Assembly: GCA_963969595.1 (NCBI GenBank)
Contig: OZ018408.1
Coordinates: forward strand, 35,650,108-35,714,107
Reading direction: 5' to 3'
DNA length: 64,000 nt
DNA from: Neckera pumila
Lineage: Eukaryota; Streptophyta; Bryopsida; Hypnales; Neckeraceae
Under the pieces are notes generated by a model. It was not told the origin of the DNA and did no database searches. It was given only the letters and a program-made list of their open reading frames with translations. The translations under genes were made by a program, and so were the position numbers. Below, piece after piece: positions 47,250 through 59,449 of this stretch (position 1 is the stretch's first letter; every line of letters begins with the position of its first letter).

Positions 47250-47345
47250 CTCATCGATCTCCTCTCCACAAACTCAAATTGGTTGCGAAGTCCAGCTTCT
47301 TAACACCAAACTCAAATTCCATGACCCCGACGCTGCAAGCCTAAC
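47250..47345 (-). pseudogene. diverged duplicate of the exon-like segment at 45705-45787
   Basis: After GCTTGCAG the minus strand reads VGVMEFEFGVKKLDFATNLS before a stop, paralleling VMEFKFGAGSFKEVLALLQ after CTGCAG. The similarity is strongest at the first ten codons. It may be a degraded duplicate exon; chance cannot be excluded. Confidence 0.3.
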
Positions 47346-47486
47346 TGTAGATGTCGGCCTAAACAGGATACTACCATAACATTCATTAGCATTCAGTGAG
47401 ACTGCCTTTTACTCTCCGGAGTCCTTTTCCACGAATTTCATCCACATATTATTAATGTAAGCTTCAGGACCTAGACAATGGGAGTA

Positions 47487-47926
47487 AGGTAAAAGACCCC
47501 ATTGCGGTCAAAATTAGGAGTGTATCCTCATGCCATTGCTGAAATTTTTTTAATTTTTTCCCACACGAAGATAAGTGGAGGGACAGTGAGGACATTTGAA
47601 ATTAAATTTATTGGACCAAGTATGAATTAGTTCTAAATTTTTGAAGTGATCAGCCCATAGGGGTCTGTAGGCTACCTCATGACCAACAAAATCTAAATCC
47701 AATATGGTCATCTTCCTACCCAATGCAGTCACAACATTTTTAAACATGGAAGACCTAAAAAATCAGTTTTTATAAAGAAATTTACACTGAAAAGTTGGAA
47801 GTACCTATTAAGGTCACTAATTACTCCATAACTACTATGTAAGGCATTGATTGTGGTCTGAAAAACCGCAATGGGGTCATTAGGTGTCCATCATGGGCCA
47901 TTTGACCGCAATGGGGTCTTTTACCT
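47487..47926. mobile_element. well-preserved TA-flanked MITE, AGGTAAAAGACCCC family
   Basis: The 26-bp terminal inverted repeats, starting AGGTAAAAGACCCCATTGCG, are perfect, and TA flanks both sides. 440 bp. Perfect termini suggest a recent insertion. A diverged relative lies at 26340-26620. No coding capacity. Confidence 0.9.
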
Positions 47927-48035
47927 TACATTTATGGTGCGCTCCATTTTTTTGGCTAATACCATGACAAAATATACAAACAACAAATAATTGTAAAGAT
48001 AGATGGTTTGTCAAAACTCAAAGAATCCATTGAGT

Positions 48036-48306
48036 CATTAGGGGAGATTTGAGGCCATTGGAAGACATCAAGTTATCCTGCGTTCCCCCAGACTATAGGA
48101 ATGTAGGATAACTGTTGGCTGATGTGGTTGAGACAGTACCACGTCATTTTGGAAAAAAGAAATTGCTCAAAATGATATATTGAGTTTTCTTTTGTTTTTA
48201 AAAAAAAATAAAAAATCTAACAGCCCGTACCGCTATTCACAAGGTCAAGTCAAATTGGAGAATGGGCCTGAAACGGCCCTCTAGAGGCCCCAAATCTCCC
48301 CTAATG
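48036..48306. mobile_element. MITE family E copy 3
   Basis: Ends CATTAGGGGAGATTTGAGGC and GAGGCCCCAAATCTCCCCTAATG; interior GTTGGCTGATGTGG, ACCACGTCA and GCCCGTACCGCT as in the other copies. Confidence 0.8.
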
Positions 48307-48370
48307 ATTATACCAATGAAATCTAACCATTTGCCATCGATATCTTATTTTGAATTTTTTATAGAAAAGA

Positions 48371-48960
48371 GAAGTTCTTTATGTACATTTGGGATGGTAG
48401 GAGGTAGAACAACCCATGTGGGATATGTAATATAGAATTTTTAGTTTCTCAACCACTCATAGTTAAGCCTAAAGTAGGAATTGTGTTAAAACTATAATTT
48501 CAAACATCATTTAGTCATAGTTAAATAATTTTTTTTCAAAATACTTTAAACTAAAATAAGTTAGGAAATCAAGTTAAGTTTCATCTCCAAAATCCGTTTG
48601 AGATTTCAATCTTCCACTCAAACTTATGGACAAATTTCAGAGAAGATGTATAAATATGTCAAAAAAAATCCTTTCCAACCCCTGTATGAAGTTTTTCCAT
48701 AAGTTTTGAGTGGAAGATTGAAATCTCAAACAAATTTTTAACGATGAAACTTAACTTGATTTCCTATCTTACTTTATTTTAAAGTATTTTGAAATTTTTT
48801 ATTTTACTATGCCTAAATGATGTCTGAAATTATAGTTTTAACACAATTCCTACTTTAGACTTAACTATGAGTGGTTGAGAAACTACAAATTCTAAATTAC
48901 ATTTCCCACACGGGTTGTTCTACCTCCTACCACTCCATATGTACATAAAAAGTTGCCTTC
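48371..48960. mobile_element. 590-bp long inverted repeat (foldback element)
   Basis: Arms 48371-48630 and 48697-48960 are highly similar inverted copies (outer TTATGTACAT, then GGTAGGAGGTAGAACAACCC and TTTCTCAACCACTCATAGTT) around a 66-bp spacer. It would fold into a hairpin of about 260 bp. No ORF. Confidence 0.95.
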
Positions 48961-49126
48961 TAATTCCAAATCACAAAACATGAACGGCTTATAAAGCAAT
49001 GTGAAGGAATTCAAACGCTGAAATTATTGACCTCAAAAAATTGATTAATGACCTCAGTCATTCTATTTAAAGCCGTTTTTTTTATTGTATATTGTTTAAA
49101 TTGAAGGTGTTCAATGTCCTAGAATA

Positions 49127-49421
49127 AGGTAGGGGGCCTATAAAAGCAACCTGTCTTTAAAAGCAATCTGGTACATTTTGCCTCTAACATGTACTAGAAG
49201 TGTACATTTTAGGAAGGGGTTGCTTTTAGAAACCATTGTGTTTTCAACTTCAAAAATTCATACATAATTCCATGAAGGTCCAAAAAATATGAAACGACTT
49301 GGGTTAGATGCCAATTCCATTTTTTTTAACATAAAAATTTACTAAAAATTATTTTAAGCAGTTTAGCTTCCACCCAAATGCAAATCAGCTCTTAAAAAGT
49401 CGCTTTTACAGCCCCCTACCT
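49127..49421. mobile_element. TA-flanked MITE, family A copy 2 (inverted to copy 1)
   Basis: 295 bp, ends AGGTAGGGGGCCTATAAAAG and CTTTTACAGCCCCCTACCT, TA on both sides. Interior matches 5031-5321 in reverse. Confidence 0.9.
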
Positions 49422-49870
49422 TAACCAGACTGTGCAGTTGTGACCTTGGTACTGAATAGAAGTCTAACATTATTGAAGCGTGGCCATTTAGCTAATTTGG
49501 GTGTGGAATATTTCACACCATTTCATCCCTTGGATGAAATGATGTAGAATATTCTACTTCATTCCGTCCGCAGGAAGGCAATTGCTCTAACTGCTACTGA
49601 ATGTTATGTGCAACATGAACATGACTGGGCGGGCGAACAAGGAGATGAATTGTGTATTGGTAGCAAAATCTGAATGCATGCAACTTTCTTCGATGGCAAG
49701 TTGTAATTGGCAAAGAAGAGCCAAGTTAACCCTTTAACAAGAGCCCCAGCCCGGAGTTTTTTTTTTGAATGATTTATTGCTCAAAAGCTATACAATTCTT
49801 TTTAAGGGAATATTGAGCAATAGATTTTCCTATTTTCAATGGATGAAATTGCTCAATTGCTACGTAATCT
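49422..49870. other. intergenic DNA
   Basis: No supported gene or element. Confidence 0.4.
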
Positions 49871-49871
49871 A

Positions 49872-50130
49872 CACTGAATAGGGAAATTAGGTTGCCCTAC
49901 ACTAATTTCTCGACATTCTACACTATATCAATATTACAGTTAGTATAAAAGGATGTAGTGATGTGGGAAACATGTATGCTGCATGAGTTGGTGTATTGAT
50001 TCATGGCTTGGGGGTTAGAGAATGGCTTGTGCCTCCATCTGGACAAGCAATGAGCCATGAGGTAATTGGAGTAACTTCTCTGAGGTAAGGCAATCTAATT
50101 GTCAAGGCAACCCAATTTCACTATTTAGTG
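49872..50130. mobile_element. TA-flanked MITE, family C copy 3
   Basis: 259 bp, ends CACTGAATAGGGAAATTAGG and CCAATTTCACTATTTAGTG, TA on both sides. Uninterrupted at GGCAATCTAATTGTCAAGG, the site where copy 1 carries the TTAA element. Confidence 0.85.
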
Positions 50131-50132
50131 TA

Positions 50133-50570
50133 AGGACAATATTGCTTTATTAGGGTTGAACATACTCATTTTTAGATGAATATGTGTGCTTGCATTCACG
50201 TTTTGTATGTTTCATCCATATTGACCGAGCTGACCGAGCTCAAAGGGCTTGGTTGCAGAGAGTCTTCATGAAAACTTCTCCAATATTAAACTACTTGTGA
50301 ACTTCTTGACATCATTCTCTTTGTCTTCATGAGATGCATATATGATCTATAAATGTAGATATTAAATTTGAATTACAATTTGAATTTGTAGTTTCTGGAA
50401 AGTTTGATCAAAATTCTGAATAGTGGCTTTGAGGTCATCTATAGCCTCAAGGAGGGTAGGAATCCATCATTGATTGGTTGCATTTGAATAAGTACATAAT
50501 GCATGTATAAAAAAGATTGTGAAATCTAAATTTGGGTAGCCCTTCCGAGACCTCAAATGTCATGAGAGGA
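50133..50570. other. AT-rich intergenic DNA
   Basis: GACCGAGCTGACCGAGCT at 50223 is a short tandem repeat. Nothing else recognised. Confidence 0.4.
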
Positions 50571-50574
50571 TTAA

Positions 50575-51148
50575 CCCTTAAAGGACAATTTTCCGTTGAA
50601 CGGACAATTGAAAATTTGGGTAGGGTCCTATGAAGTCAATTTTGGTCAGATGTTCGCAAAAATTTGACATAAGGTGTGTTTATGTATCCCCTTGGTGAAA
50701 ATCTAATTTTTTTTCCAATCGGGTGCCCAAATCAAAAGTTATGCTGCTCTAAACTTTTCTGGCAGCTTGGGCAGTGTGGGAATATTTGGAGAATCTTTTG
50801 CAAAAAAATTCATCAACTCTTGAAATTTGCCATGCCTGTAATTTACTTGATACAAGATGCAAATGTAAGAAAAATAAGCATATGTAGTGTAAAAATCTCA
50901 CTCGAGGAGTTAAAGTCTGCTGGTAAGGTTGAAAAAAAACTTTTTCTTCTAACTTCAAACATTATATTCTTTCAATCCGTGCGGTCAAAGTTTCTGAAAT
51001 TTTTTCCACACATTTCCATGGTAGTCTAGTGCAAATTTGTACGGTTGAATTTTGAAAAAAATCTCTTTTTTTTAATGTTTTTCTCATTGCCCTAAAAATT
51101 GGCAGATTTTCACAATTTTGTCCAAAATGTGCCTCCGAGCTTTAGGAG
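50575..51148. mobile_element. TTAA-flanked piggyBac-like element, copy 8
   Basis: Ends CCCTTAAAGGACAATTTTCC and GAGCTTTAGGAG, TTAA on both sides. 574 bp, colinear with 6136-6696. The 117-codon plus frame at 50676 is AT-rich and matches no transposase I know. Confidence 0.85.
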
Positions 51149-51216
51149 TTAAGATTAATAATACTAGAAATTTGCAATAGATCTTAATTATGTGCACAAT
51201 AGTAGAAAGTTGCAAT

Positions 51217-51489
51217 CATTAGATGACATTGAAAGGCATTAGAGGGGCATTTCAGGCTCATTCCTAAATTCGGCCTGATTTCATGAATAGTCGGTATGGG
51301 CTGTCAGAATTTTTTTTCATTTTTTTTTTCGTTTTTTCCTAAATATCATTTTAAGCTATTTATTTATTTATTTTGAAAAATGACATGGCACAATTTTGGC
51401 CACATCAGCCAGCAGTTATCCCGCGTTCCTGCAGTTTGGGAACCCATGATAACTTGTAGTCTCTTAGAGGCTTCAATTGTCATCTAATG
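51217..51489. mobile_element. MITE family E copy 4 (inverted)
   Basis: Ends CATTAGATGACATTG and CAATTGTCATCTAATG; interior GGCACAATTTTGGCCACATCAGCCAGC corresponds to the bZIP-site hairpin of copy 2 with mutations. Confidence 0.75.
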
Positions 51490-51899
51490 AGTGGATTCTT
51501 AGTTGCAAATTCTTGTTTGTTGTGAGTGTTTTGATACTTCAAGGCTCAAAATTGGCCTACATTGAAATAAAGTTAGAATCTTGCAAAGCATGTTGGTCAT
51601 GAAGAATAATTGTAGGTTAATACCCCCTTCCCAATGATGCAGTTTGATAGCTTTTTACTTGCGGATATTCATCATAGCCTAACTTGCTTTGCCATACTTG
51701 TTATTTTATAAATGTAAAGAGAAATATTATAATAATTTAACCTTTAAAAGAAAATTTGTTTTTTGGTGGGGCAATTGAAAGAAGAAAGCAAAGAATTTCA
51801 AAACAAGGGCAACTATGCTTTTGCTGTTAAAAATCCCTTTCATAGGTTGGAACTACTCTCTCTTCACGAGCTTTCAATCTATGCTGCAAAAGTAGTATC

Positions 51900-52560
51900 A
51901 ATTATAAGTAATATCCACATTGCTTGTCTTGGTATAGAATATGGTGTTTGACCTAAAGATATGCACATCCAGAATCCTATTCGCTTCTATATCTTTAATA
52001 AACTTCAAATTGCCATCGGCATTGTCATCAATGCAAATACGGTTGTTGCCAAAAACGGGAATTTTTTACGATTTATGGTTTGCTTATGGCTTTCATTCTT
52101 TTAAAAAAAAAATCTACATTGACATATTCAAGATGAGTGTAGATTATACCTAGGACCATGATGTAGTTCACATGGCCAACCTTTCAAGCAAAAGCTCTAT
52201 GTTTGTAATCTTGTCTTCTTCAACTTTGTAGGTGAACATTGTTCCTAGTACCACATCACCACAGTGAAGATTTATGGCATATTAGTCTTGAAATTGTGAT
52301 GGTTGATAATAACAAGTCCATTTTGCCCATTTTCACACTTTCCTCTTTCCACAGAAGCTCTTGGGTGAAAAACGACCTTCCACATGCAACCAATAAGATG
52401 TTTGTGCATCTATAGTGGAGGGCAAGCCTTTGGATTCTATGTAAAGCTTCAAGTCGCCTTTTGCATTTAGTCTACTTTCTTAACTACCATCTTAAATATG
52501 AATTTCATCTTCCTCATCTTCCTCATCTTCAGATTGTTCTAAAATAGCTTACAGACTTAG
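51900..52560 (-). pseudogene. decayed protein-coding sequence, identity unknown
   Basis: Long stretches read as credible protein on the minus strand, broken by stops and frame changes: LEQSEDEEDEEDEIHI (acidic), then LNAKGDLKLYIESKGLPSTI followed by SYWLHVEGRFSPKSFCGKRK, then VVLGTMFTYKVEEDKITNIE, then NRICIDDNADGNLKFIKDIE. Amino-acid composition is too balanced for random AT-rich DNA. No family recognised; a transposon or viral relic and a host gene remnant are all possible. It diverges from the plus-strand remnant at 53137. Confidence 0.45.
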
Positions 52561-52739
52561 CCGTCTATGTACAGAATAATGAAATTAGTGAATTCAACTA
52601 CTATGGCCTTTGAGCCTAGCATAGACATGAAAATTACTTAGTCATTAAGGTTGCAAACAAAGAAAAGAGAGGTATGTGGCTTACTAATAGAAGAAGACAA
52701 TTAGGGCATCTTTGTAAATGATGAATTAACCCTTTACTT

Positions 52740-52960
52740 CCTAAGAAATCATGATTTTAAGTTGTGGACTTTGATTGTTTGTATTGTAGAAAGATTAAAC
52801 TAAATGAAATTTTTTATCATATCATTAGCTTGAGTGAAGATCATTGCATGCATTGGTCTAAAAGAATAATTATGAAAATAAATAAAAATCCCCATATAAA
52901 CTCTTCAAAACTGCTCAAAAAAATAAGAGGCCCAATTCGGGCTTCTTAGGAAGTAAAGGG
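52740..52960. mobile_element. short TTAA-flanked MITE, copy 9
   Basis: A perfect 18-bp terminal inverted repeat, CCCTTTACTTCCTAAGAA, with TTAA on both sides. 221 bp. The interior is unrelated to the other TTAA copies, so it is a distinct family using the same target. Confidence 0.9.
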
Positions 52961-53136
52961 TTAACAACTTACTTTAGTTTTATTATATCTTTGAATTAAG
53001 GGAGATATAGAAGGGTTCTTTTTATCTGATAGCACTAGGATTAATCCTATCACATATTCACAGCATGTTCTTAGATATTTCTAGATCTTTTATGTTTTCT
53101 TGGAGCGGTGTTTATAACTTGGATGGTTTATAGAGC

Positions 53137-53560
53137 ATGTCTTTTGTTGTTGTTGACATACGTCTTGTTCCACTCATCTCACTTGGACCACAAATCATAT
53201 ACAAGGCAAAAGACTACGATGTGAAGGTTGGCCATGCATTAATTGACCTAAAGGCAATGCTTCCTGTAGATAAAAAGTCAAAGTTGCATTTGGTTGACAA
53301 AAGGTATTGAATGCCTCTTAAAGAAGAATAAGTCACGTACTCGAAAAGCAAAAGCGAGAATGGGAACAAAGTAACCATGGAGCTTTTCAAAGGGGGCATG
53401 GAGGCCATAAAGAGCAAGTACATTATCATCACTACAAGCTGTAAAGTGAAGGCTCTTCCCAGGATCACTATTAATGAAAAGAATTGAAAGAAGTACCAAA
53501 TAAATTGGTTGTGGTTGGTATAGGAGTGATTGATCGACTCCTTGAAATAAATCTGTAAGC
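53137..53560 (+). pseudogene. decayed protein-coding sequence, identity unknown
   Basis: A plus frame starts at ATG 53137 and reads 57 residues (VPLISLGPQIIYKAKDYDVK is part of it) to a TGA at 53308. The same frame continues with credible protein beyond the stop (SENGNKVTMELFKGGMEAIK, then IIITTSCKVKALPRITINEK) with further stops. The opposite-strand 126-codon frame here is its shadow. No family recognised. Together with 51900-52560 it may be one decayed element or two divergent genes. Confidence 0.45.
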
Positions 53561-53873
53561 CACTATAAGAAATTCGTGTTATTTTTTGATGCATTTTTTG
53601 TGATGTTTACTTGTTTTTATATTACAATGACATTAGGTGTAACATCAAACCACAAGGCTCGAAAGTGCCTTTTGGTTCTTAAGGTGATTAACACTACACA
53701 AAGTTGTTTACAATGAACTAGAGAGACCTAGGAAGGAATGCAAGTGAAGTTGAGGCAATACAAGTGTCTCTCAATACACGTTGTCATGAGCCCTAACTAC
53801 TTAGCCTTAATGACAACAACATAGCCCTCAGGGCCACCCCTGAACACCATCACTTTTGTATCCCTTTCAATTG

Positions 53874-54133
53874 CATTAAAGGAGATTTGGGGGCCTTAGA
53901 GGGCTGCAAGTTTCCCTACGTTCCCAAACTATGGGAATGTAGCTGCAGCAGCTGGCTAATGTGGCACAACGACTACCACATCATTTTTGGAATTTACTTT
54001 TACTTAAAATGATATTTAAAAAAAAAAAAACTGTAAATATTTTCTAACAGATCATACTTCTGTTCACAAAATTGGGCCAGATTGGAGAATGGGCCTGAAA
54101 CGGCCCTCCAATGCCCTCGAATCCCCTCTAATG
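53874..54133. mobile_element. MITE family E copy 5
   Basis: 260 bp, ends CATTAAAGGAGATTTGGGGG and GAATCCCCTCTAATG; interior CTACGTTCCCAAACTATGGG, GCTGGCTAATGTGG and ACCACATCA as in the other copies. Confidence 0.8.
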
Positions 54134-54639
54134 CCTACCATTACAAACTTGCAGTCCAACACAACAACTCAAGGAATTTGAGCAAAGTATTGTTTTGTTG
54201 TTGTTTCTTTGACAACGAGATAGGGCGCAACTTCATCATTGCAGTTGTAGCCACGGCAAGGTAGAATAGAATGCTTTGACTCTAAGCTCAATCAAATAAG
54301 GTTTGTGCCAAATACAACATTGTTTTGATGGGGGGAAATCCATTTGTGTTGTTGTTCATTTGATTGCCACAAACAATGTTGACCAAGTCACGATGGCAGT
54401 CAAAAGACTCCCATGAAGGGTTGCAAACCATTTTTCATTTATGGACATGCGGGGGTAAGAAGGGATTCAAGTTTTATACCAAGCACATTGTAGAATGTTG
54501 TATAGTAATGTGTTGTATGCGGGGATATGTATTACAATACCTCATCGAATAGGGTTGCAATGAAGAAAATACAATTGATGGGAGTATCAACTATTTTAAC
54601 ACAATGTGCAAAATCACAAGGGTGCAAAGCTTCATTTAG

Positions 54640-54860
54640 TTAGGAAATTGCACTAAATTGTGACTTGTTTGTAAAATTGTCCCATCTAGATTCTTGCCTA
54701 AATTGTACAATTTTTATTCATGACAGTGTAAGGTTGACTCTAGGTACACCTATTTTTAGCACTTTAAATTTTTTTAGTATATTCATATGGAGTCCAAAAA
54801 ATGATTTCTAAAGGAATCTAAAAATCCATTCCATCTCCCAATAAGATATAAGAAAAGTTT
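54640..54860. mobile_element. diverged copy of the 42701-42990 MITE
   Basis: Shares, inverted, TAGGTACACCTATTTTTAGC, CATATGGAGTCCAAAAAATG and AGGAATCTAAAAATCC. Termini are not clear. Confidence 0.55.
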
Positions 54861-57616
54861 CAACAATTCAATAATTGGAACTATGCTCAAAACCTTATTT
54901 AGACTCATTTAAGTATTGTTGCCTTAGATTATTTAGAACTGATACAATTTTGATGTTGAAGTGGTCCATATTATCAAAAATCGATATATAATTATTGTAC
55001 AATTTTAGAATATTGCATTTAGATAGGTATTAGACATGACATGCAATGAACATTAGCTTTGTATATATATACACCCATATAGAAAGAGAGAAGGATCAAA
55101 TCTACTAGAATCGACAAATCTATATTAAAAAATATCATTTTTTATTACCCATTTATAATTTTTTTTTAAAAATAGCACCTTATAGCTCTTGACTTATGAG
55201 TTATGATTTTAAGGATTTGACTAGCCTTTATATATTGACTTATAAGACCTTCCTAAAAACATTTAGAAAAAACATCAAAATTTTTAACTGCACTAAGTTG
55301 CCTACTACACTTTAAAAAACATTTGGGAATTTTGAACCTAAATTTATAAAAAAATACAATCCATACATTATTTTTGACTATATATATATATATATAAATA
55401 GATTGACTATAATTCTTTATATATTTAGAGCTGTCTATCATGTATATTAAACTAATATGTTTTGTTTTAATCAATGAGATAGTCAAAAATAGGAAATGAT
55501 TAGAAGTGCATGATATTGTATACAACACAAATGATTAAAAATATATTTTTAGAAATAACATGAAAAATTCACTAGTCTTTATCTCTTCAACTGAGAATAT
55601 TAGTCTTGTAAAAGGACCTTTAGTGAACATTTTTATATTTAAAGTAAACAAACTACTAATATCAATGCAAATCTTCAAGCTACAAGTGTGAGACCAAGTG
55701 AAGGTTCATTAATAAAAGAGATTGAGGTTACTTGAATAATACATTGATTAATTCAAAATACAAACATTGAAGTTTTACCTTTGTAGTATTAGAAAATATA
55801 GAGGGTATGCAATCCATACAACTAGTATTATTCAAGCTAATAAAAAATATTACAATTTTTTCTTGCGATATTTTCCTAAAGGTTTAAAAACGAACAATTA
55901 ATATTAAACTTTTGGAGTGAATTTCTAAAGAACTATTTCATAAAATATGCATTTATTAATCATAGTAACATATTAGTTGTAAAAAACTTGCATTGTTCAT
56001 ATCTAATTCAATATGAATAGTCTCATCCCAAATCTCATTTATACAATGCAAAAGAATCAAAAGTCGGTTGAACTAGAAATTTTTATTTTCATTTGAGATA
56101 TAAAAAAATAAACTTTCATTGCTTCAAAATTAAAAATTACTAGTAAAAGATAATCTTTGAAGAGTAGTGTGAAGTAGGAAGGAATTGAAAGCTCACCCAA
56201 GCCAAAAAACAATAAATCTAAAATACATCACCATTATTTGTACCAGTGATGCATAGAAATATATATTTTTTATTTATACAAGATAATTTATAAAATACAG
56301 TCATTTGAAAATGAATATATGAACAATAGATTGTAAAATCAAATACCAATATTTTTTTGAATTAAAAGCCGTTTTGAAAATTTTAAATTTTTTGATTCAA
56401 TTTTTTGAATTGCTTCTATTCTATTTCCTAGTCTAATTTTTCATTCAACTTAAAATACAAAAATATTTGAATGGATTAATTTTTCAAAGTAATTATAATT
56501 ACCATTACCGTGCAATAATCTGAGTCAAAGTATTGTGTATATTTATAAAATAATTTAATTTACATTAATTAAGTTATATGGTCGTCTTCATCACCTTTGT
56601 ATTAGTATAACAATTATATTGCACGATTTTTGAGGTCTTCATGTGTTTTTTAAAGATTTGTGGTTGTTGCTGGTAATTAAGTAAGTTTATATTAATTTCA
56701 AACCTTAAGTTGTACTAGTTATTGCACCTTTTGCTTTTGAATTGATGAAATTTCATGCATCTACAAATTATTTGTCATGGGTAATTTAAAAATTTTGTTG
56801 GTAAAGAGTCAATACTCTCAGCTCAAATTAGAGTCTAGATCTTTTGAAATTTTTATGGTGATTTTATAGTTATATTGATTGTATCTTCAGACAAGGATCA
56901 TTAAACTTGAAGTGACAATTTTCAAATAGCTAACATTGCTTCCTATTTTTGAATTTTGTGGAATTTTTGGAGAAGAACCAAGGATTCTAGTGAAATGAAG
57001 AATTGTATTACCTTATTGTCTTGATACCATGTTACTAATTTTGTTTGGGAGCTATCCTTGACCACTAATGCTTTAAAGACTATTTTTGTTGTCAAATCTT
57101 TTTGCATGAAAGAAATGTATTTAAGAGAAGTGTCAAGCACAATAGAATAGTTCTTTGATATTGCCCAATGGCATAGCTCCATCAGTTGATCAAATTGAAT
57201 TTCATAATTGATTTTTAAAAAAAGAAAGAAAGATAACAATTAATAATTTAATATTGACCAAAAAACACAATTTTCAAACTCACTTTGATGTATTGTATCT
57301 TGATAATTGAAAGACCTTACATAGAAGTTTATTTATTTATTTATTAAATAGCAAATTCAGTAACTACATTACAAGTTTAAATTAAAACTATTCTATTGCT
57401 CTTTTAGCACCCATTTTTAAAAATTTTAATAATCATTTTAATTTTAATTCAATAGCAATACATGTATAAATAGAACAAATACATAGTAGACTCAACCTTT
57501 GTTTATATCCTAATGCACTAGATGGGCAACTTTTGAGATTTCAAAAACTCGCAAACAATAATAGAAGATTGATTTTCAAGTAAAAATAATTTTAGGAGGT
57601 TTATGAATTTTTGTCT
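54861..57616. other. AT-rich intergenic DNA
   Basis: Very AT-rich, with a short (TA)n run at 55378-55396 and a TTTA run near 57330. ORFs are short and AT-biased. Nothing recognised. Confidence 0.45.
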
Positions 57617-57620
57617 TTAA

Positions 57621-58542
57621 CCTCTAAAGGATCAACATGCGTTTTTTGGCTGTATAGAAATTTGGGGCATGTACATGTGACTAGAGATATCCATATTTGA
57701 GGCTGAAATTTAATAGAAGGTGGGGGCAAGGAATATCTTCATGTGTACCAAGTTTCATGACATTTTGAAATATGAGTCAAAAGTTGTGACCTAATATGTT
57801 ACTTTTTTTCGTAACTGGGCAGTTTGGGCAGATAAAAAAAAATCATTTTTTCCGGAATTCTGTTTTGATATTGGTTCTCTCCATTTACATATACTTAAAA
57901 AGCTTTGAGTCATTCCATTTCAATCGATGAGTCAAAAGTTATGAGGGTTTTTGAATTGCGGGTAGTTATGGATTCTCTACTCTAAAAAAAACTTTAAAGT
58001 CGTTTATTTAACTCAATTTTCAATATTTTTGGAAAAAAATAAAATCCTAGGATGTAGATTGATTATTACAACATTACAACCGTTGGGGTTGACATTTTTA
58101 AATTTCATGATTAAATTTTTAACAATTTAGTATTTTGAGTCATTTTCTACTTCTTTCTACTTACTATTTTTTTCCTATATGTTGTACAAATCCAAATGAT
58201 GTGAAATTTTTCAAGCGTATAGACAACTTGTTTAGGAAACTGAATTCAAAGAAGCACCACCTTTATCGGCATTTTTTCATTGAAAAGTGAGCTTGCAAAG
58301 TGCAGCTGCCCGTTTTTCGCAGGATTGAAAAAATGGTTTTCAAGACTTTGAATGCTTATATCTTATGATCCACATGGTGGAATTTTCTGAAATTTTTACC
58401 ACATGTTTTCAAAATATCATACTACAAGATCCTATGGTTAGATGTGTCAAAAATTGTTTTTTTTCCAAAAATTTGGTAGCTGTATTAGAAATGGCAGTTT
58501 TGGAGCGTTTTTGGTGATTACATAGTCATGAAACTTTAGGGG
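57621..58542. mobile_element. TTAA-flanked piggyBac-like element, copy 10
   Basis: Ends CCTCTAAAGGATCAACATGC and CATGAAACTTTAGGGG, TTAA on both sides. 922 bp; homologous to 8885-9763 and, inverted, to 31190-32078. No intact ORF. Confidence 0.85.
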
Positions 58543-58546
58543 TTAA

Positions 58547-59436
58547 ATAACATCACCAAAAAAATTCTAAAAAATGGTGATTGTATTCTCACAAACACAT
58601 GAGATTTTTTAATGACATTGTGTGTCCCAATGCAAAGAATGTTTTGTGTATTTTTTGTACATGGGCTTGGAAATGAAATCTTGAAGGTGAGAATTTAAAT
58701 GAGTTTTTAGATTTAAGATTAGTTTAAGAATCTCTTACAATCAAAATTTGGAGTGAATTTAATAAATCTAGCACTAAATTGAGACTCTTGAAATTCAAAT
58801 CTTTGAGAATAGATTAATTTCAAAAAATCAAAATTTGATTCCGTGGCTAATTTATAGTTGATAAGTCATACATGGATTAGTTTATGTTTTAATTTGCAAA
58901 TGCTTTGTGTTCTTAAAATAAGTTGGAAAATTACTCTGTACTGTTTTTAACAAAGTGCATAATTATGTGCACATAGTGCAATAGTCTTCAAAGAATTTTT
59001 TGCAGAAAAGAGATAGACTGTACTATGCATTTGTCCAATATTCTTTACTTTTTGTAGGTGTTCATTAAGACTATTTAGCTCATCAACAACATTATTAATA
59101 TCATTTTTCAAATCAGATTTTATGAAAACACTTATATTAAATCTATTATATCAGAATTGAATACCTTCTAAATTTAACGTTGATAATATAATTTTTCTTT
59201 TGTTTTTGTATGATTTTTGTGTAGTTCAGTTTTTATAATCTTATTGCTACAATACTTAGTTGATTTGTTCATCAAGTTTTTAATTCATCAAGTTTTTTGT
59301 AATAAAAAGTCATACTTTTAGAATGAACTGACTATAAAAATTGTCATCTACGTTTGAATCAAGATTATTAGTGAGACCATCTCCTTCATGTTATATTGAA
59401 TGAAACATCAAGATTTGTATTTTGATATCCATCAAA
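58547..59436. other. AT-rich intergenic DNA
   Basis: No supported feature. Confidence 0.4.
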
Positions 59437-59449
59437 TGTTCAAATAGGT

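Noticed and set aside
53214..53594. 126-codon minus-strand ORF
   Set aside because: It is the complement of the more protein-like plus-strand remnant and is rich in hydrophobic shadow residues.
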